The translations under genes were made by a program, and so were the position numbers. Of a stretch of DNA of 12,725 nt, positions 6,171 through 12,725 are shown in pieces. Origin of the DNA: CAYXXZ01 sp050175615 (lineage in GTDB: Bacteria > Pseudomonadota > Gammaproteobacteria > Pseudomonadales > Porticoccaceae); assembly GCA_050175615.1 (NCBI GenBank), contig JBFXIU010000091.1, positions 1-12,725 on the forward strand, written 5' to 3'. Every line of letters starts with the position of its first letter. Positions within the stretch are counted from its first letter, which is position 1. The notes under the pieces are model-generated. The model saw nothing but the letters and a program-made list of their open reading frames with translations, searched no databases and was not told the DNA's origin.

Positions 6171-6467
6171 GTGGTTACTATGTTATTGCGCCCCTTACTT
6201 TGCCTAATTTTACTGATCCCTGTTCAGGCACTGGCTGGCCAGCAACAGAAAGGATCTCTTTATAATGACCCCTGGAATACGGGAAGCCAGCTGTTAGCGG
6301 CAAAAAAATGGGACGAGCTTTCTGATCAGGAAAAAAAGCGCGTCAAAGAAGCCCAAGATCGCTATCAGAAACTGCCCCAGGACAAAAAAGAAAAATTGCG
6401 CAAAAAATGGGAAAAAATGCCTGAACGGGAGAAAGAAAAGTACCGTCTGGAAAAGAAATACCGGTAA
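6171..6467 (+). CDS. Exported charged helical protein, DUF3106-like
   Basis: A GTG at 6171, 4 bases after the previous stop, has AAGGAAG (6156-6162) at an 8-base spacing and is the best start, giving 98 aa. ATG 6180 is too far from that site, and the ATG at 6135 would place 12 polar residues before the signal peptide. Residues 1-22 form a signal peptide ending in LA before Gly23. The mature part (about 76 aa) is dominated by Lys, Glu, Arg and Gln. It contains a repeating pattern of Trp, Leu-Ser/Pro, charged helix: KKWDELSDQEKKR, RYQKLPQDKKEK, KKWEKMPEREKEK. This matches the style of DUF3106 proteins, usually encoded with this class of sigma and anti-sigma pair. It probably acts in the periplasm as a sensor or partner of the anti-sigma factor. 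No enzymatic motif is seen. Confidence 0.7.
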   Translation: MVTMLLRPLLCLILLIPVQALAGQQQKGSLYNDPWNTGSQLLAAKKWDELSDQEKKRVKEAQDRYQKLPQDKKEKLRKKWEKMPEREKEKYRLEKKYR

Positions 6468-6483
6468 CACTTCGTTCTGCAAA

Positions 6484-6526
6484 GTTGAAATTAAACATTC
6501 AACATAATGATTTTTAAATGTTTTTT
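6484..6526. terminator. Weak candidate terminator between convergent genes
   Basis: The 84-base gap between the convergent DUF3106-like gene and the RND permease gene is AT-rich. It has two overlapping weak hairpins: GTTGAA/TTCAAC (6484-6489, 6498-6503) and AAACATT/AATGTTT (6493-6499, 6517-6523), the latter followed by a few more T. Either could end transcription, but both are AU-rich and unstable. Confidence 0.3.
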
Positions 6527-6551
6527 AGGCTGTAAAAGGAGCGGCAGCGAA

Positions 6552-9500
6552 TCAGCTTCCATCTTCTGTCAATTGACGCTCCAGTTCCCGAGTAACCGCC
6601 TGGGGCGAGCCGGTTCGCCGCGCCAGCAACTGGTAAGCAGAAGGCACTACCACTAATGTAAAGAGCGTCGCCAGAGAGACGCCAAACACCACCACAACAC
6701 CAATCACATAACGGGATTCGCTGCCCGCACCAAAAGCCAAAATCAGCGGCACTGCGCCAACAACCGTGGTAATCGCGGTCATCACAATGGGGCGCAAACG
6801 TTGCTGGCTGGCCTGAATCAATGCCGCGCGAAAGTCCATGCCCTCGTCCCGCAACTGATTGGCGAACTCCACTAGCAGAATACCGTTTTTGGTGGCCAGC
6901 CCCACCAGCATAATAAGGGCAACCTGGCTGTAGATGTTGAGGGACTGCCCTGTGACCAATAGCCCCAGCAAACCACCGGCAATGGCCAAAGGCACAGTGA
7001 GTAGAATCACAAAAGGATTGATAAAGCTTTCAAACTGCGCCGCCAGCACCAGAAATACCACCAGCAATGCCAGTGCAAAAATGAAATACACGGAACCGCC
7101 AGAGTCTTTATAGTCGAGAGACTCCCCTTTGTAGTCGACAGTCACGCCATCGGGCAGTTTTTCGCGGGCGACATTTTCCAGATAACTCAAGGCCTCACCC
7201 AGGGTATAGCCAGGGCTCAGACCCGCTTCTATAGTAATGGCGCGGACACGGTTATAGCGGTTGTAGGTTTCCACATCGGCGACTTCCGTTATGTTGATCA
7301 GATTTGCCAGTGGCACCAGCAACCCGCTGGTATCGGAGCGCACATAAATGTTCTCCAAATCCTGGGGCGTGCTCTGTTGCGCGGGTTCCGCTTCCAAAAT
7401 GACATCGTACTCCTCACCATCCTGGAGAAAGGTGGTCACCCGCCGGGAGCCAAGCAGGGTTTCCAGTGTGCGGCTGACATCAATAACACTGACACCCAGG
7501 TCTCCCGCCAGATTGCGATCGATTTTGATGCGCAATTGGGGTTTGGTTTCCTTGTAATCGCTATCCAGATTGATTAACCCCGGATTGTTGGCGGCCTCTT
7601 CAAGCAGAGTGTCCCGCCATTGCGCCAGCTGCTCATAGCTGCCGCCGCCAATGACAAACTGTACAGGGCTGCGCGCCCTGCCCCCCAGGGGCTGGGGAAT
7701 AATGGTGAGAATCTGAATCCCGGAGATATCCGCCACCCGCCGCCGTATATCGGCAACGATGTCATCCACGGGGCGGCGCCGCTCCCATTCGTCGAGTACC
7801 AGAATGCCGACACCTCGATTGTAGGCATCGCCGCCGCCCCAGGGCGCCGGAGCACGCACCAGCAGGCGTGTCACCTCCCCGCTCTCGACCAGGGGCATCA
7901 ACCGCTCCTCGACCTGGAGGGCATAGCGCTCCGTATAATTGTGGGAAGCGCCCTCAGGGCCGTTGAGCATCAAAAAAACGATACCCCTGTCTTCTCTCGG
8001 AGTGAATTCGCCGGGGATCAGACTGAACATCAACCCGGAACCGGCCACAGCAACGACAAAAACAGTCAGGGCAATGATGGGTCGATTGAGGGTAAGGTGC
8101 AAAATTCGCGCATAACTGCGTTGCATGCGTTCCAGCAGGTTTTCCACAAAACGAGCCAGCTTTGTATCCATGGCCTGGGTATTGAGCAACTTTGAACACA
8201 TAACTGGCGATAGGGTCAGTGCGACAATACTGGAGAAAAATACCGCCGCGGCCATGGCGACAGCGAACTCGGCAAACAGGCGCCCCACATTGCCGTCGAG
8301 AAAAGTAATGGGAACAAAGACGGCAATTAGCACCGCGGTGGTTGCCACCACGGCAAACCCCACCTGCCTTGCCCCTCGGTAGGAAGCTACCAGTGGGCTT
8401 TCCCCGTCCACCAGGCGGCGGTGAATATTTTCCAGCACAACGATTCCGTCATCCACCACCAAGCCAATAGCCAGCACCAGAGCCAGCAACGTCAGCATAT
8501 TCAGGGAATAACCAAACAGTTGCAGTACGGTAACCGTTGCGATCAAGGATACCGGCACTGTCACCGCCGGTATCAGCATGGCGCGAAAATCGCCGAGAAA
8601 AAGAAAAATGACCAGCACCACCAAGACTGCGGCAATAAACAGGGTGCTGTAGACTTCGGCAATGGCGCTATCAATAAATACTGAAGTGTCGACGCTTTGG
8701 CGAATTTCAAGACCCGGGGGTAATTCCGGCTTGAGGGCGGCCACCAATGCCCTGACATCCCTGGCAACCTCGAGGGTGTTGCCCGTGCTCTGCTTGACGA
8801 TGCCCATGCCAATCATATTGACGCCATTGCCACGAAACAGGCGACGGTGCTCCGCCGGGGCAAGCTCAACTCGAGCGATGTCGCCAATACGCACCAAGTA
8901 ATCATCGTCGCCAGGACGAATCACCAGCCGCGAAAAATCATCTGCAGTGACATAACCACGGTCGACCTGAACAACAAAATCCCGCTTCGATGACTTGATC
9001 GTTCCCGCAGGCAATTCAACGTTTTGGGCGCGCAATGCGGTTTCGACGTCGTTTACGGTGAGATTGCGCGCCGCCAGTGCCTTGCGGTCGAGCCAAATGC
9101 GCATGGCGTATTCAAGATCGCCACTCAAGCGAACCCGGGCAACGCCTTCAATAACCGAGAAACGATCCACCAGATAGCGATTGGCATAATCGGTCAACGC
9201 CAGACTGTCCATGCGATCTGACACCAGATTCAACCACATAATGACCTGTTCATCCGCATCTGCCTTCTCCACTTGGGGCGGGTCGGCCTCATCGGGCAGC
9301 TGGCTGGCGATACGCGCCACCCGATCGCGAACATCGTTGGCGGCAATATCAATGTCTCTGTCGAGCTGAAACTGAAGCTCAATGTTGGAAACACCGTCTC
9401 TGCTCGACGAGCTGATGGTTTTAATCCCCTCGATACCGGCGATGCTGTCTTCGATAATTTTGCTGATGCGAGACTCGACAACGGCCGCCGACGCGCCGAT

Positions 9501-9653
9501 ATATTCAGTGCGAATGGAAATAATCGGTGGATCTATATCCGGGTATTCCCGCAACGGCAGGCGATCAAAAGCCACCAGACCAAAAGCCACCAGCAACAGA
9601 CTGATAACCGTGGCGAAGACCGGTCGTTTAACGGAGACATCAGAAAGCCACAT
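6552..9653 (-). CDS. RND efflux permease (HAE-1 type, AcrB/MexB-like)
   Basis: This 1033-aa inner-membrane proton antiporter would export drugs, detergents or other hydrophobic compounds through a tripartite pump. The length and repeat structure are those of the HAE-1 family: an N-terminal helix (VKRPVFATVISLLLVAFGLVAF), a first periplasmic domain, TM helices 2-7 (about 335-560), a second periplasmic domain (about 560-850) and TM 8-12. The proton-relay residues are present: Asp401 and Asp402 in GLVVDDGIVVLENI and Lys922 in GLATKNGILLVEFANQ. A Gly follows the Asp pair where many pumps have Ala. The ATG overlaps the adaptor stop by one base (TGATG on the minus strand), with GGAG at 9661-9664 as ribosome binding site. 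Substrate cannot be told from the sequence. No outer-membrane channel gene is in the window. Confidence 0.95.
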   Translation of the reverse strand: MWLSDVSVKRPVFATVISLLLVAFGLVAFDRLPLREYPDIDPPIISIRTEYIGASAAVVESRISKIIEDSIAGIEGIKTISSSSRDGVSNIELQFQLDRDIDIAANDVRDRVARIASQLPDEADPPQVEKADADEQVIMWLNLVSDRMDSLALTDYANRYLVDRFSVIEGVARVRLSGDLEYAMRIWLDRKALAARNLTVNDVETALRAQNVELPAGTIKSSKRDFVVQVDRGYVTADDFSRLVIRPGDDDYLVRIGDIARVELAPAEHRRLFRGNGVNMIGMGIVKQSTGNTLEVARDVRALVAALKPELPPGLEIRQSVDTSVFIDSAIAEVYSTLFIAAVLVVLVIFLFLGDFRAMLIPAVTVPVSLIATVTVLQLFGYSLNMLTLLALVLAIGLVVDDGIVVLENIHRRLVDGESPLVASYRGARQVGFAVVATTAVLIAVFVPITFLDGNVGRLFAEFAVAMAAAVFFSSIVALTLSPVMCSKLLNTQAMDTKLARFVENLLERMQRSYARILHLTLNRPIIALTVFVVAVAGSGLMFSLIPGEFTPREDRGIVFLMLNGPEGASHNYTERYALQVEERLMPLVESGEVTRLLVRAPAPWGGGDAYNRGVGILVLDEWERRRPVDDIVADIRRRVADISGIQILTIIPQPLGGRARSPVQFVIGGGSYEQLAQWRDTLLEEAANNPGLINLDSDYKETKPQLRIKIDRNLAGDLGVSVIDVSRTLETLLGSRRVTTFLQDGEEYDVILEAEPAQQSTPQDLENIYVRSDTSGLLVPLANLINITEVADVETYNRYNRVRAITIEAGLSPGYTLGEALSYLENVAREKLPDGVTVDYKGESLDYKDSGGSVYFIFALALLVVFLVLAAQFESFINPFVILLTVPLAIAGGLLGLLVTGQSLNIYSQVALIMLVGLATKNGILLVEFANQLRDEGMDFRAALIQASQQRLRPIVMTAITTVVGAVPLILAFGAGSESRYVIGVVVVFGVSLATLFTLVVVPSAYQLLARRTGSPQAVTRELERQLTEDGS

Positions 9654-10741
9654 CAGTTTGCTCCGATCTGCTCAGGCGCCTGTTCGGGTTCGGCGGCATT
9701 CTTAACCTGCACGGTCATGCCATCGCGAACCAGGCTTACCCCTTCCTGAACAATCCACTCGCCTGCACTAAGCCCTTCAACCACTTCCACCCAGCCATTG
9801 ATTCTGATGCCGATGGCAACCGGGCGCTGGCTGACCTGAAAATTTTCTGAATTCACCACCCAAACAAACTGCTGTAATTGTCTGGCCACCAAACTTTCCT
9901 CGGGAACAACCAGCGCCTGGCGCGGCTGACGTTGCAATTCCACCAACATCAGCAGCCCCGGCTTGAGCAGCCGATCCGGATTATCAAACGCGGCGAGAAC
10001 GCCCACTGAGCGGTCAATCGGATTGATGCGGCTATCAATGGCGATCACAGAACCCGTAAAGGATTGATCGTAACTGGAGGTGGTGGCCTGAACCGGCTGG
10101 CCAACAGACAGACTCGCCAGCAGCGCTGCCGGAATACGGAACTCAAGCTTGATGCGGCTGATATCATCCAGTGTCGCGATTACCATGCCTGGCTGCGCCA
10201 AGGCGCCGGGACTGACACGGCGCAACCCCAGCTGGCCGGCGAAGGGGGCGCGAATCATGCGCAGGCCAATGCGGGACTCGATTTCATCGATGCGAAACTG
10301 GGAGCGCTCCACCTGGGTGCGGCGCTGATCAATATCCGTCTGCGACGCCAGCTTGCGTTTTAAGAGATCCTCAAGGCGTCGCAATTCCCGCAGCTGTTCG
10401 GCGAGATTTGCCTGTTCTTCGGCAAGCTGGGCGCGCTCGGCAGACTGTCGCAGCGTCGCCAGCAGCTGCCCTTCCTTGACCCATTCGCCATCACTGAAAT
10501 GCAAGGTCTCAATTCCCTCGGTAACTGTGGCTGAAATATCCACAGACTCCCAGGCACGCGCTGTTCCCAGGGCTTCGGTGCGGTCGGCAACACGGCGGTG
10601 ATCCACTGTAAAGATAGCAACCTGGGGGCTGGCATTTGTTGAGGCTCCTCCCGTAACCCTGTTGCTCGAGAAAAAGCCAAAATAATAAACAAGCCCGCTG
10701 ACAATCAACAACGAGCCGAGCAAAAAGTAACGATGAGTCAT
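9653..10741 (-). CDS. RND periplasmic adaptor (membrane fusion protein)
   Basis: This 362-aa membrane fusion protein links the RND permease to an outer-membrane channel. Residues about 5-24 are an uncleaved membrane anchor (FLLGSLLIVSGLVYYFGFF), since there is no lipobox Cys. The first lipoyl half is near 65-97. A coiled-coil hairpin rich in Glu, Gln, Arg and Leu spans about 98-158. The second lipoyl half is near 160-195 (IRAPFAGQLGLRRVSPG). Beta-barrel and membrane-proximal domains follow, with the conserved LLKPGLLMLVEL near 258-269. The start has AAGGAT on the minus strand (10747-10752), 5 bases away. It is the first gene of a two-gene operon, since the TGA shares a base with the permease ATG. 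The short coiled coil resembles adaptors of VexAB/MdtA-like systems. No regulator is adjacent. Confidence 0.93.
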   Translation of the reverse strand: MTHRYFLLGSLLIVSGLVYYFGFFSSNRVTGGASTNASPQVAIFTVDHRRVADRTEALGTARAWESVDISATVTEGIETLHFSDGEWVKEGQLLATLRQSAERAQLAEEQANLAEQLRELRRLEDLLKRKLASQTDIDQRRTQVERSQFRIDEIESRIGLRMIRAPFAGQLGLRRVSPGALAQPGMVIATLDDISRIKLEFRIPAALLASLSVGQPVQATTSSYDQSFTGSVIAIDSRINPIDRSVGVLAAFDNPDRLLKPGLLMLVELQRQPRQALVVPEESLVARQLQQFVWVVNSENFQVSQRPVAIGIRINGWVEVVEGLSAGEWIVQEGVSLVRDGMTVQVKNAAEPEQAPEQIGAN

Positions 10742-10802
10742 GAAGTATCCTTTTCCAGAGAACCCATACTCTACTGCAAGATAAGGTAATCCGGCAGGGT
10801 TC

Positions 10803-10834
10803 TTACAAAGAATTACAAAGGCAGCATTACAAGG
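10803..10834. repeat. Phased TTACAAAG direct repeats upstream of the RND operon
   Basis: TTACAAAG occurs at 10803-10810 and 10813-10820, exactly 10 bases apart, and a third copy with one change (TTACAAGG) lies at 10827-10834. The array is 62-93 bases upstream of the adaptor ATG, in the region where its promoter or operator should be. One-turn spacing suits a protein that binds one face of DNA. A regulator is not identified. Confidence 0.4.
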
Positions 10835-10875
10835 AGTCGGGATAATAACAGGTTAGCGTTGTTAAAGCGGCTGTG

Positions 10876-10890
10876 ACAACGGTTGTACAA
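10876..10890. promoter_or_regulatory. Overlapping small palindromes in the divergent region
   Basis: ACAAC and GTTGT (10876-10880 and 10882-10886) form an inverted repeat around a single G, overlapping the perfect 8-bp palindrome TTGTACAA (10883-10890). The size suits a protein-binding half-site pair, but elements this short also occur by chance. Confidence 0.25.
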
Positions 10891-11148
10891 AACCCCGCTA
10901 TTAATAAGCTTAATGTAAAATTAGCGATGCTCCGGTATTGACTCAGCCGACAAAAAGCCAGGAAAGATCTGTGAATAACGTTGGCAAATCGGCGAGAACA
11001 GTAAATACATACTGGATTCACACAAATAATAGCGATATTGTCGGCATCAGCGCCAGCGCCCTGGAACATTCGGGCACACAATTTGAAAAAGCGGCGAGGC
11101 GGCGGCATTTCTCCGCACGCCACGGCGGGTTATAGACTCGGTATTATT

Positions 11149-11167
11149 GCCGATACTTGATATCGGC
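11149..11167. promoter_or_regulatory. Perfect inverted repeat upstream of the crotonase gene
   Basis: GCCGATA (11149-11155) and TATCGGC (11161-11167) are perfect 7-bp arms around a 5-base centre (CTTGA), 75-93 bases before the crotonase ATG. It has no following T run, so a terminator is unlikely. An operator for a dimeric regulator is the better reading. A second small repeat, TCGG/CCGA (11138-11141 and 11150-11153), overlaps its left arm. Confidence 0.45.
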
Positions 11168-11241
11168 GTTGGCCGTATGAAGATCGACGCCAGCAAAGAC
11201 TGCCCGCCATTCACAGAAAACATCAACAAGGACTCAAAGAC

Positions 11242-12021
11242 ATGATCGACATTGAACACCAGGGATTCATTACCAGGCTTTACCTCAATGATCCCGACTC
11301 TCTCAACAGCCTCTCCATTCCACTGTCAAAAGCGCTGATTGAAGGCTTGAAAGATGTGTCGGCGCGCCCGCAAACCCGCTGCCTGATTGTGAGTGGTCGC
11401 GGCCGAATGTTTTGCTCCGGCGGCAACCTCAAAGAGTTTTTCGCTGTTGAGCAGCCCCTGGATGAATATATCGACGATGCCATGGTCACGGCTTACAACC
11501 CGGTGGCGGCGCACCTGGCAAACCTGACCATGCCGGTGATTTGCGCTGTCAATGGCCCGGCGGTGGGTGCCGGAGTCGCCATCGCACTCAATGCCGACTT
11601 TACCCTGATGGCGCGCTCCGCCTGGTTTAAGCTGCCGTTTGTGCCCTCTCTGGGTGTGGTGCCTGATTTCGGCTGTTCCTGGTTTCTCGGTCGCCGTCTG
11701 CCCCGCCACAAAGCCATGGAACTGATACTTGGCGACGCAAAAATCAGCGCCGAAGAAGCCGCATCCTGCGACCTGATTTATCGCGCCGTGGCCGACGACC
11801 AGCTTGAAGAACAGGCATTGGCACTGGCCACAAAGATCAGCCAGCTGCCCGTGGATGCCGTGCGCATGGCCAAGGACACATTGGTGAAAGCGTCGGAAAA
11901 CAGTTTTACAGCGCAATTGCAACTGGAGCGGGAATATCAGGTGGCCTGCTTTCGCAGTGGCTATTTCAAGGAGGGGCTGGCGGCATTCAAGGAAAAACGG
12001 CCAGCGAAATTTTCCCAGTAA
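11242..12021 (+). CDS. Enoyl-CoA hydratase/isomerase (crotonase) family protein, isomerase-like active site
   Basis: This 259-aa crotonase-fold enzyme acts on an acyl-CoA thioester, presumably in fatty-acid or related catabolism in the cytoplasm. Oxyanion-hole segments are MFCSGGNLKEF (56-66) and GPAVGAGVAIAL (105-116), and the C-terminal FKEGLAAFKEKRPAKF is typical. The two glutamates of classical enoyl-CoA hydratase (Glu144 and Glu164 in rat) are replaced by Ala113 (GVAIA) and Phe133 (LPFVP). An Asp is present at 142 in LGVVPDFG, the site of the catalytic Asp of PaaG-type isomerases (Asp136). Enoyl- or dienoyl-CoA isomerization is therefore more likely than hydration. The ATG has AAGGA (11230-11234 region), about 9 bases away. 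The gene stands alone and converges on an AraC-family regulator that may control it. Confidence 0.9.
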   Translation: MIDIEHQGFITRLYLNDPDSLNSLSIPLSKALIEGLKDVSARPQTRCLIVSGRGRMFCSGGNLKEFFAVEQPLDEYIDDAMVTAYNPVAAHLANLTMPVICAVNGPAVGAGVAIALNADFTLMARSAWFKLPFVPSLGVVPDFGCSWFLGRRLPRHKAMELILGDAKISAEEAASCDLIYRAVADDQLEEQALALATKISQLPVDAVRMAKDTLVKASENSFTAQLQLEREYQVACFRSGYFKEGLAAFKEKRPAKFSQ

Positions 12022-12038
12022 TTTAAAATAGCGGGACT

Positions 12039-12073
12039 CCACACAATAATCCAATGTGGCCTCTTTTCTTTTT
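12039..12073. terminator. Weak candidate terminator after the crotonase gene
   Basis: CCACA (12039-12043) pairs with TGTGG (12055-12059) across an 11-base loop, followed by a pyrimidine- and T-rich run to about 12073. The stem is only 5 bp. It lies in the 84-base gap between two convergent genes. Confidence 0.35.
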
Positions 12074-12105
12074 CCTAAGCCAGGAGTTGCAGCCGCTTTT
12101 TGAAT

Positions 12106-12725
12106 TTACCGGTTAAAGGTTTGCCGGTATTTGCGCGGCGACATTCCCGTCCATTGCCGAAATGCACGGGTAAATGAGCGGGCTTCGGAAAAACCGATAA
12201 TTTCTGAAACACGCTCAACCGCTACCCTGTCATTGATCAGCAATTTTATGGCTGTTTCCCGGCGAATATCATCCTTGATTTTCTGGTAGCTGGTGCCGCT
12301 CGCTTTTAGCTGTCTATACAGTGTCTGGTGCCCCACGCCCAATTGCTGAGCGAGTTTTTCAATTTTTGGAAACACCAGCACGCCGGGACTTACGGATTCA
12401 ACAATTTTTTCGATCTGGCGCTCAAGGCTGTTATCGACCCCGGGAATGGTCATCACGTCCGCCGGAGCGTTGCGCACATAAAAATCCACTTCGGCCTGGG
12501 TTCTAACCAAAGGCTTGTCGAGGTAGTGGGCGTCATAGATCAGGCAATTGGTTTTTTGCCTGTATTTCAGTGTGCCGGGAAACATCACCTGCAATTCGCT
12601 ATGGTGTTCCGGGATGACAAAACTGAAATGGGTTTCGCGAAGGCGAATGGCTTCACCTATGTACCAACTGGGAAAGCGATGCCAGATCACCAGGAGAAAT
12701 TCACGGAGAAAATGATCGGCGTCTG
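12106..12725 (-). CDS. AraC-family transcriptional regulator with arabinose_bd-type N-terminal domain (partial, 5' end outside window)
   Basis: The reading frame is open from the stop at 12106 to the window edge, so the gene starts beyond 12725. A GTG at 12690 is internal, because 11 further codons upstream (DADHFLREFLL) continue a typical family motif leading into VIWHRFPSW. 205 residues are visible. The first part belongs to the ligand-binding arabinose_bd-type domain (PF12625-like), including a PEHHSELQVMFPG-like segment. The C-terminal part has two helix-turn-helix units: KIEKLAQQLGVGHQTLYRQLK, and VSEIIGFSEARSFTRAFRQWTGMSPRKYR, the AraC signature. Proteins of this subtype often regulate lipid or acyl-CoA metabolism genes. 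It converges with the crotonase gene, so shared regulation is possible but not shown. Confidence 0.9.
   Translation of the reverse strand, partial: DADHFLREFLLVIWHRFPSWYIGEAIRLRETHFSFVIPEHHSELQVMFPGTLKYRQKTNCLIYDAHYLDKPLVRTQAEVDFYVRNAPADVMTIPGVDNSLERQIEKIVESVSPGVLVFPKIEKLAQQLGVGHQTLYRQLKASGTSYQKIKDDIRRETAIKLLINDRVAVERVSEIIGFSEARSFTRAFRQWTGMSPRKYRQTFNR

Larger units (their letters stand above)
10742..11241. other. 500-base divergent intergenic region (RND operon / crotonase gene)
   Basis: No gene could be supported here. The longest frames on either strand (for example one from GTG 10971 to 11135 on +, and 10827-11123 on -) show no recognisable domain. The region contains the phased TTACAAAG repeats (10803-10834), small palindromes at 10876-10890 and a perfect inverted repeat at 11149-11167. 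It must hold the promoters of both the RND operon (-) and the crotonase gene (+), but no strong sigma70 pair was found for either. Confidence 0.55.

Noticed and set aside
7620..8195. 191-codon plus-strand frame inside the RND permease gene
   Set aside because: It is a shadow of the permease gene, whose reading frame is unambiguous over 1033 codons.
10827..11123. 98-codon minus-strand frame in the divergent region, with a hydrophobic C-terminal stretch
   Set aside because: There is no recognisable domain or convincing ribosome binding site, and the hydrophobic stretch follows from the AT-rich repeats. Not supported as a gene.
11326..12054. 242-codon minus-strand frame opposite the crotonase gene
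   Set aside because: The plus-strand crotonase has full-length family motifs. The antisense frame has biased Gln/His/Cys composition and no domain.
1..12725. CRISPR array, insertion sequence, integrase, prophage or toxin-antitoxin pair
   Set aside because: No regularly spaced repeats, transposase or integrase motifs, terminal inverted repeats or toxin/antitoxin families were seen on either strand.

Overview
The window looks like a chromosomal segment of a gammaproteobacterium, probably a free-living aquatic or marine one. The evidence is a gammaproteobacterial-type CmoB, a Prc/Tsp-type tail-specific protease, an ExoIII very close to the Enterobacteria-type enzyme, and a tRNA-Arg(ACG) nearly identical in its core to that of E. 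coli. The genus cannot be fixed from this sequence. No insertion sequence, phage, CRISPR or integron signal was seen, so this is mostly core genome plus a few lineage-specific genes.

Layout. 1-1230 (+): the 3' end of a cytochrome b561 gene, a strong intrinsic terminator, then cmoB (wobble U34 modification of tRNA). 1338-1504 (+): a complete tRNA-Arg(ACG) unit with a textbook sigma70 promoter, GC-rich discriminator, encoded CCA and terminator. 1505-1850: a gene-free leader with a perfect TATAAT and repeated CTGAATT elements, feeding prc. 1851-4777 (+): prc (periplasmic C-terminal processing protease) and xthA (exonuclease III), separated by 5 bases. 4870-6467 (+): a compact four-gene cluster comprising a His/Tyr-rich exported protein, an ECF-type sigma factor, an overlapping single-pass membrane protein (probable anti-sigma factor) and an exported, highly charged DUF3106-like protein. 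6552-10741 (-): an HAE-1-type RND efflux permease preceded by its periplasmic adaptor, with stop and start codons overlapping by one base (TGATG). 10742-11241: a 500-base divergent intergenic region with repeats. 11242-12021 (+): a crotonase-superfamily gene. 12106-12725 (-): an AraC-family regulator with an arabinose_bd-type N-terminal domain, cut by the window edge and convergent with the crotonase gene.

How they work together. cmoB and tRNA-Arg belong to translation, prc to envelope protein quality control and xthA to DNA repair. The sigma-factor cluster is the most interesting module. A sigma factor, a membrane partner and two exported proteins with unusual composition suggest an envelope- or metal-responsive regulatory circuit, but the signal is unknown. 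The RND pair needs an outer-membrane channel and a regulator that are not encoded here. The crotonase lacks both glutamates of classical enoyl-CoA hydratase but has an Asp in the position used by PaaG-type isomerases, so isomerase or other chemistry is more likely than hydration.
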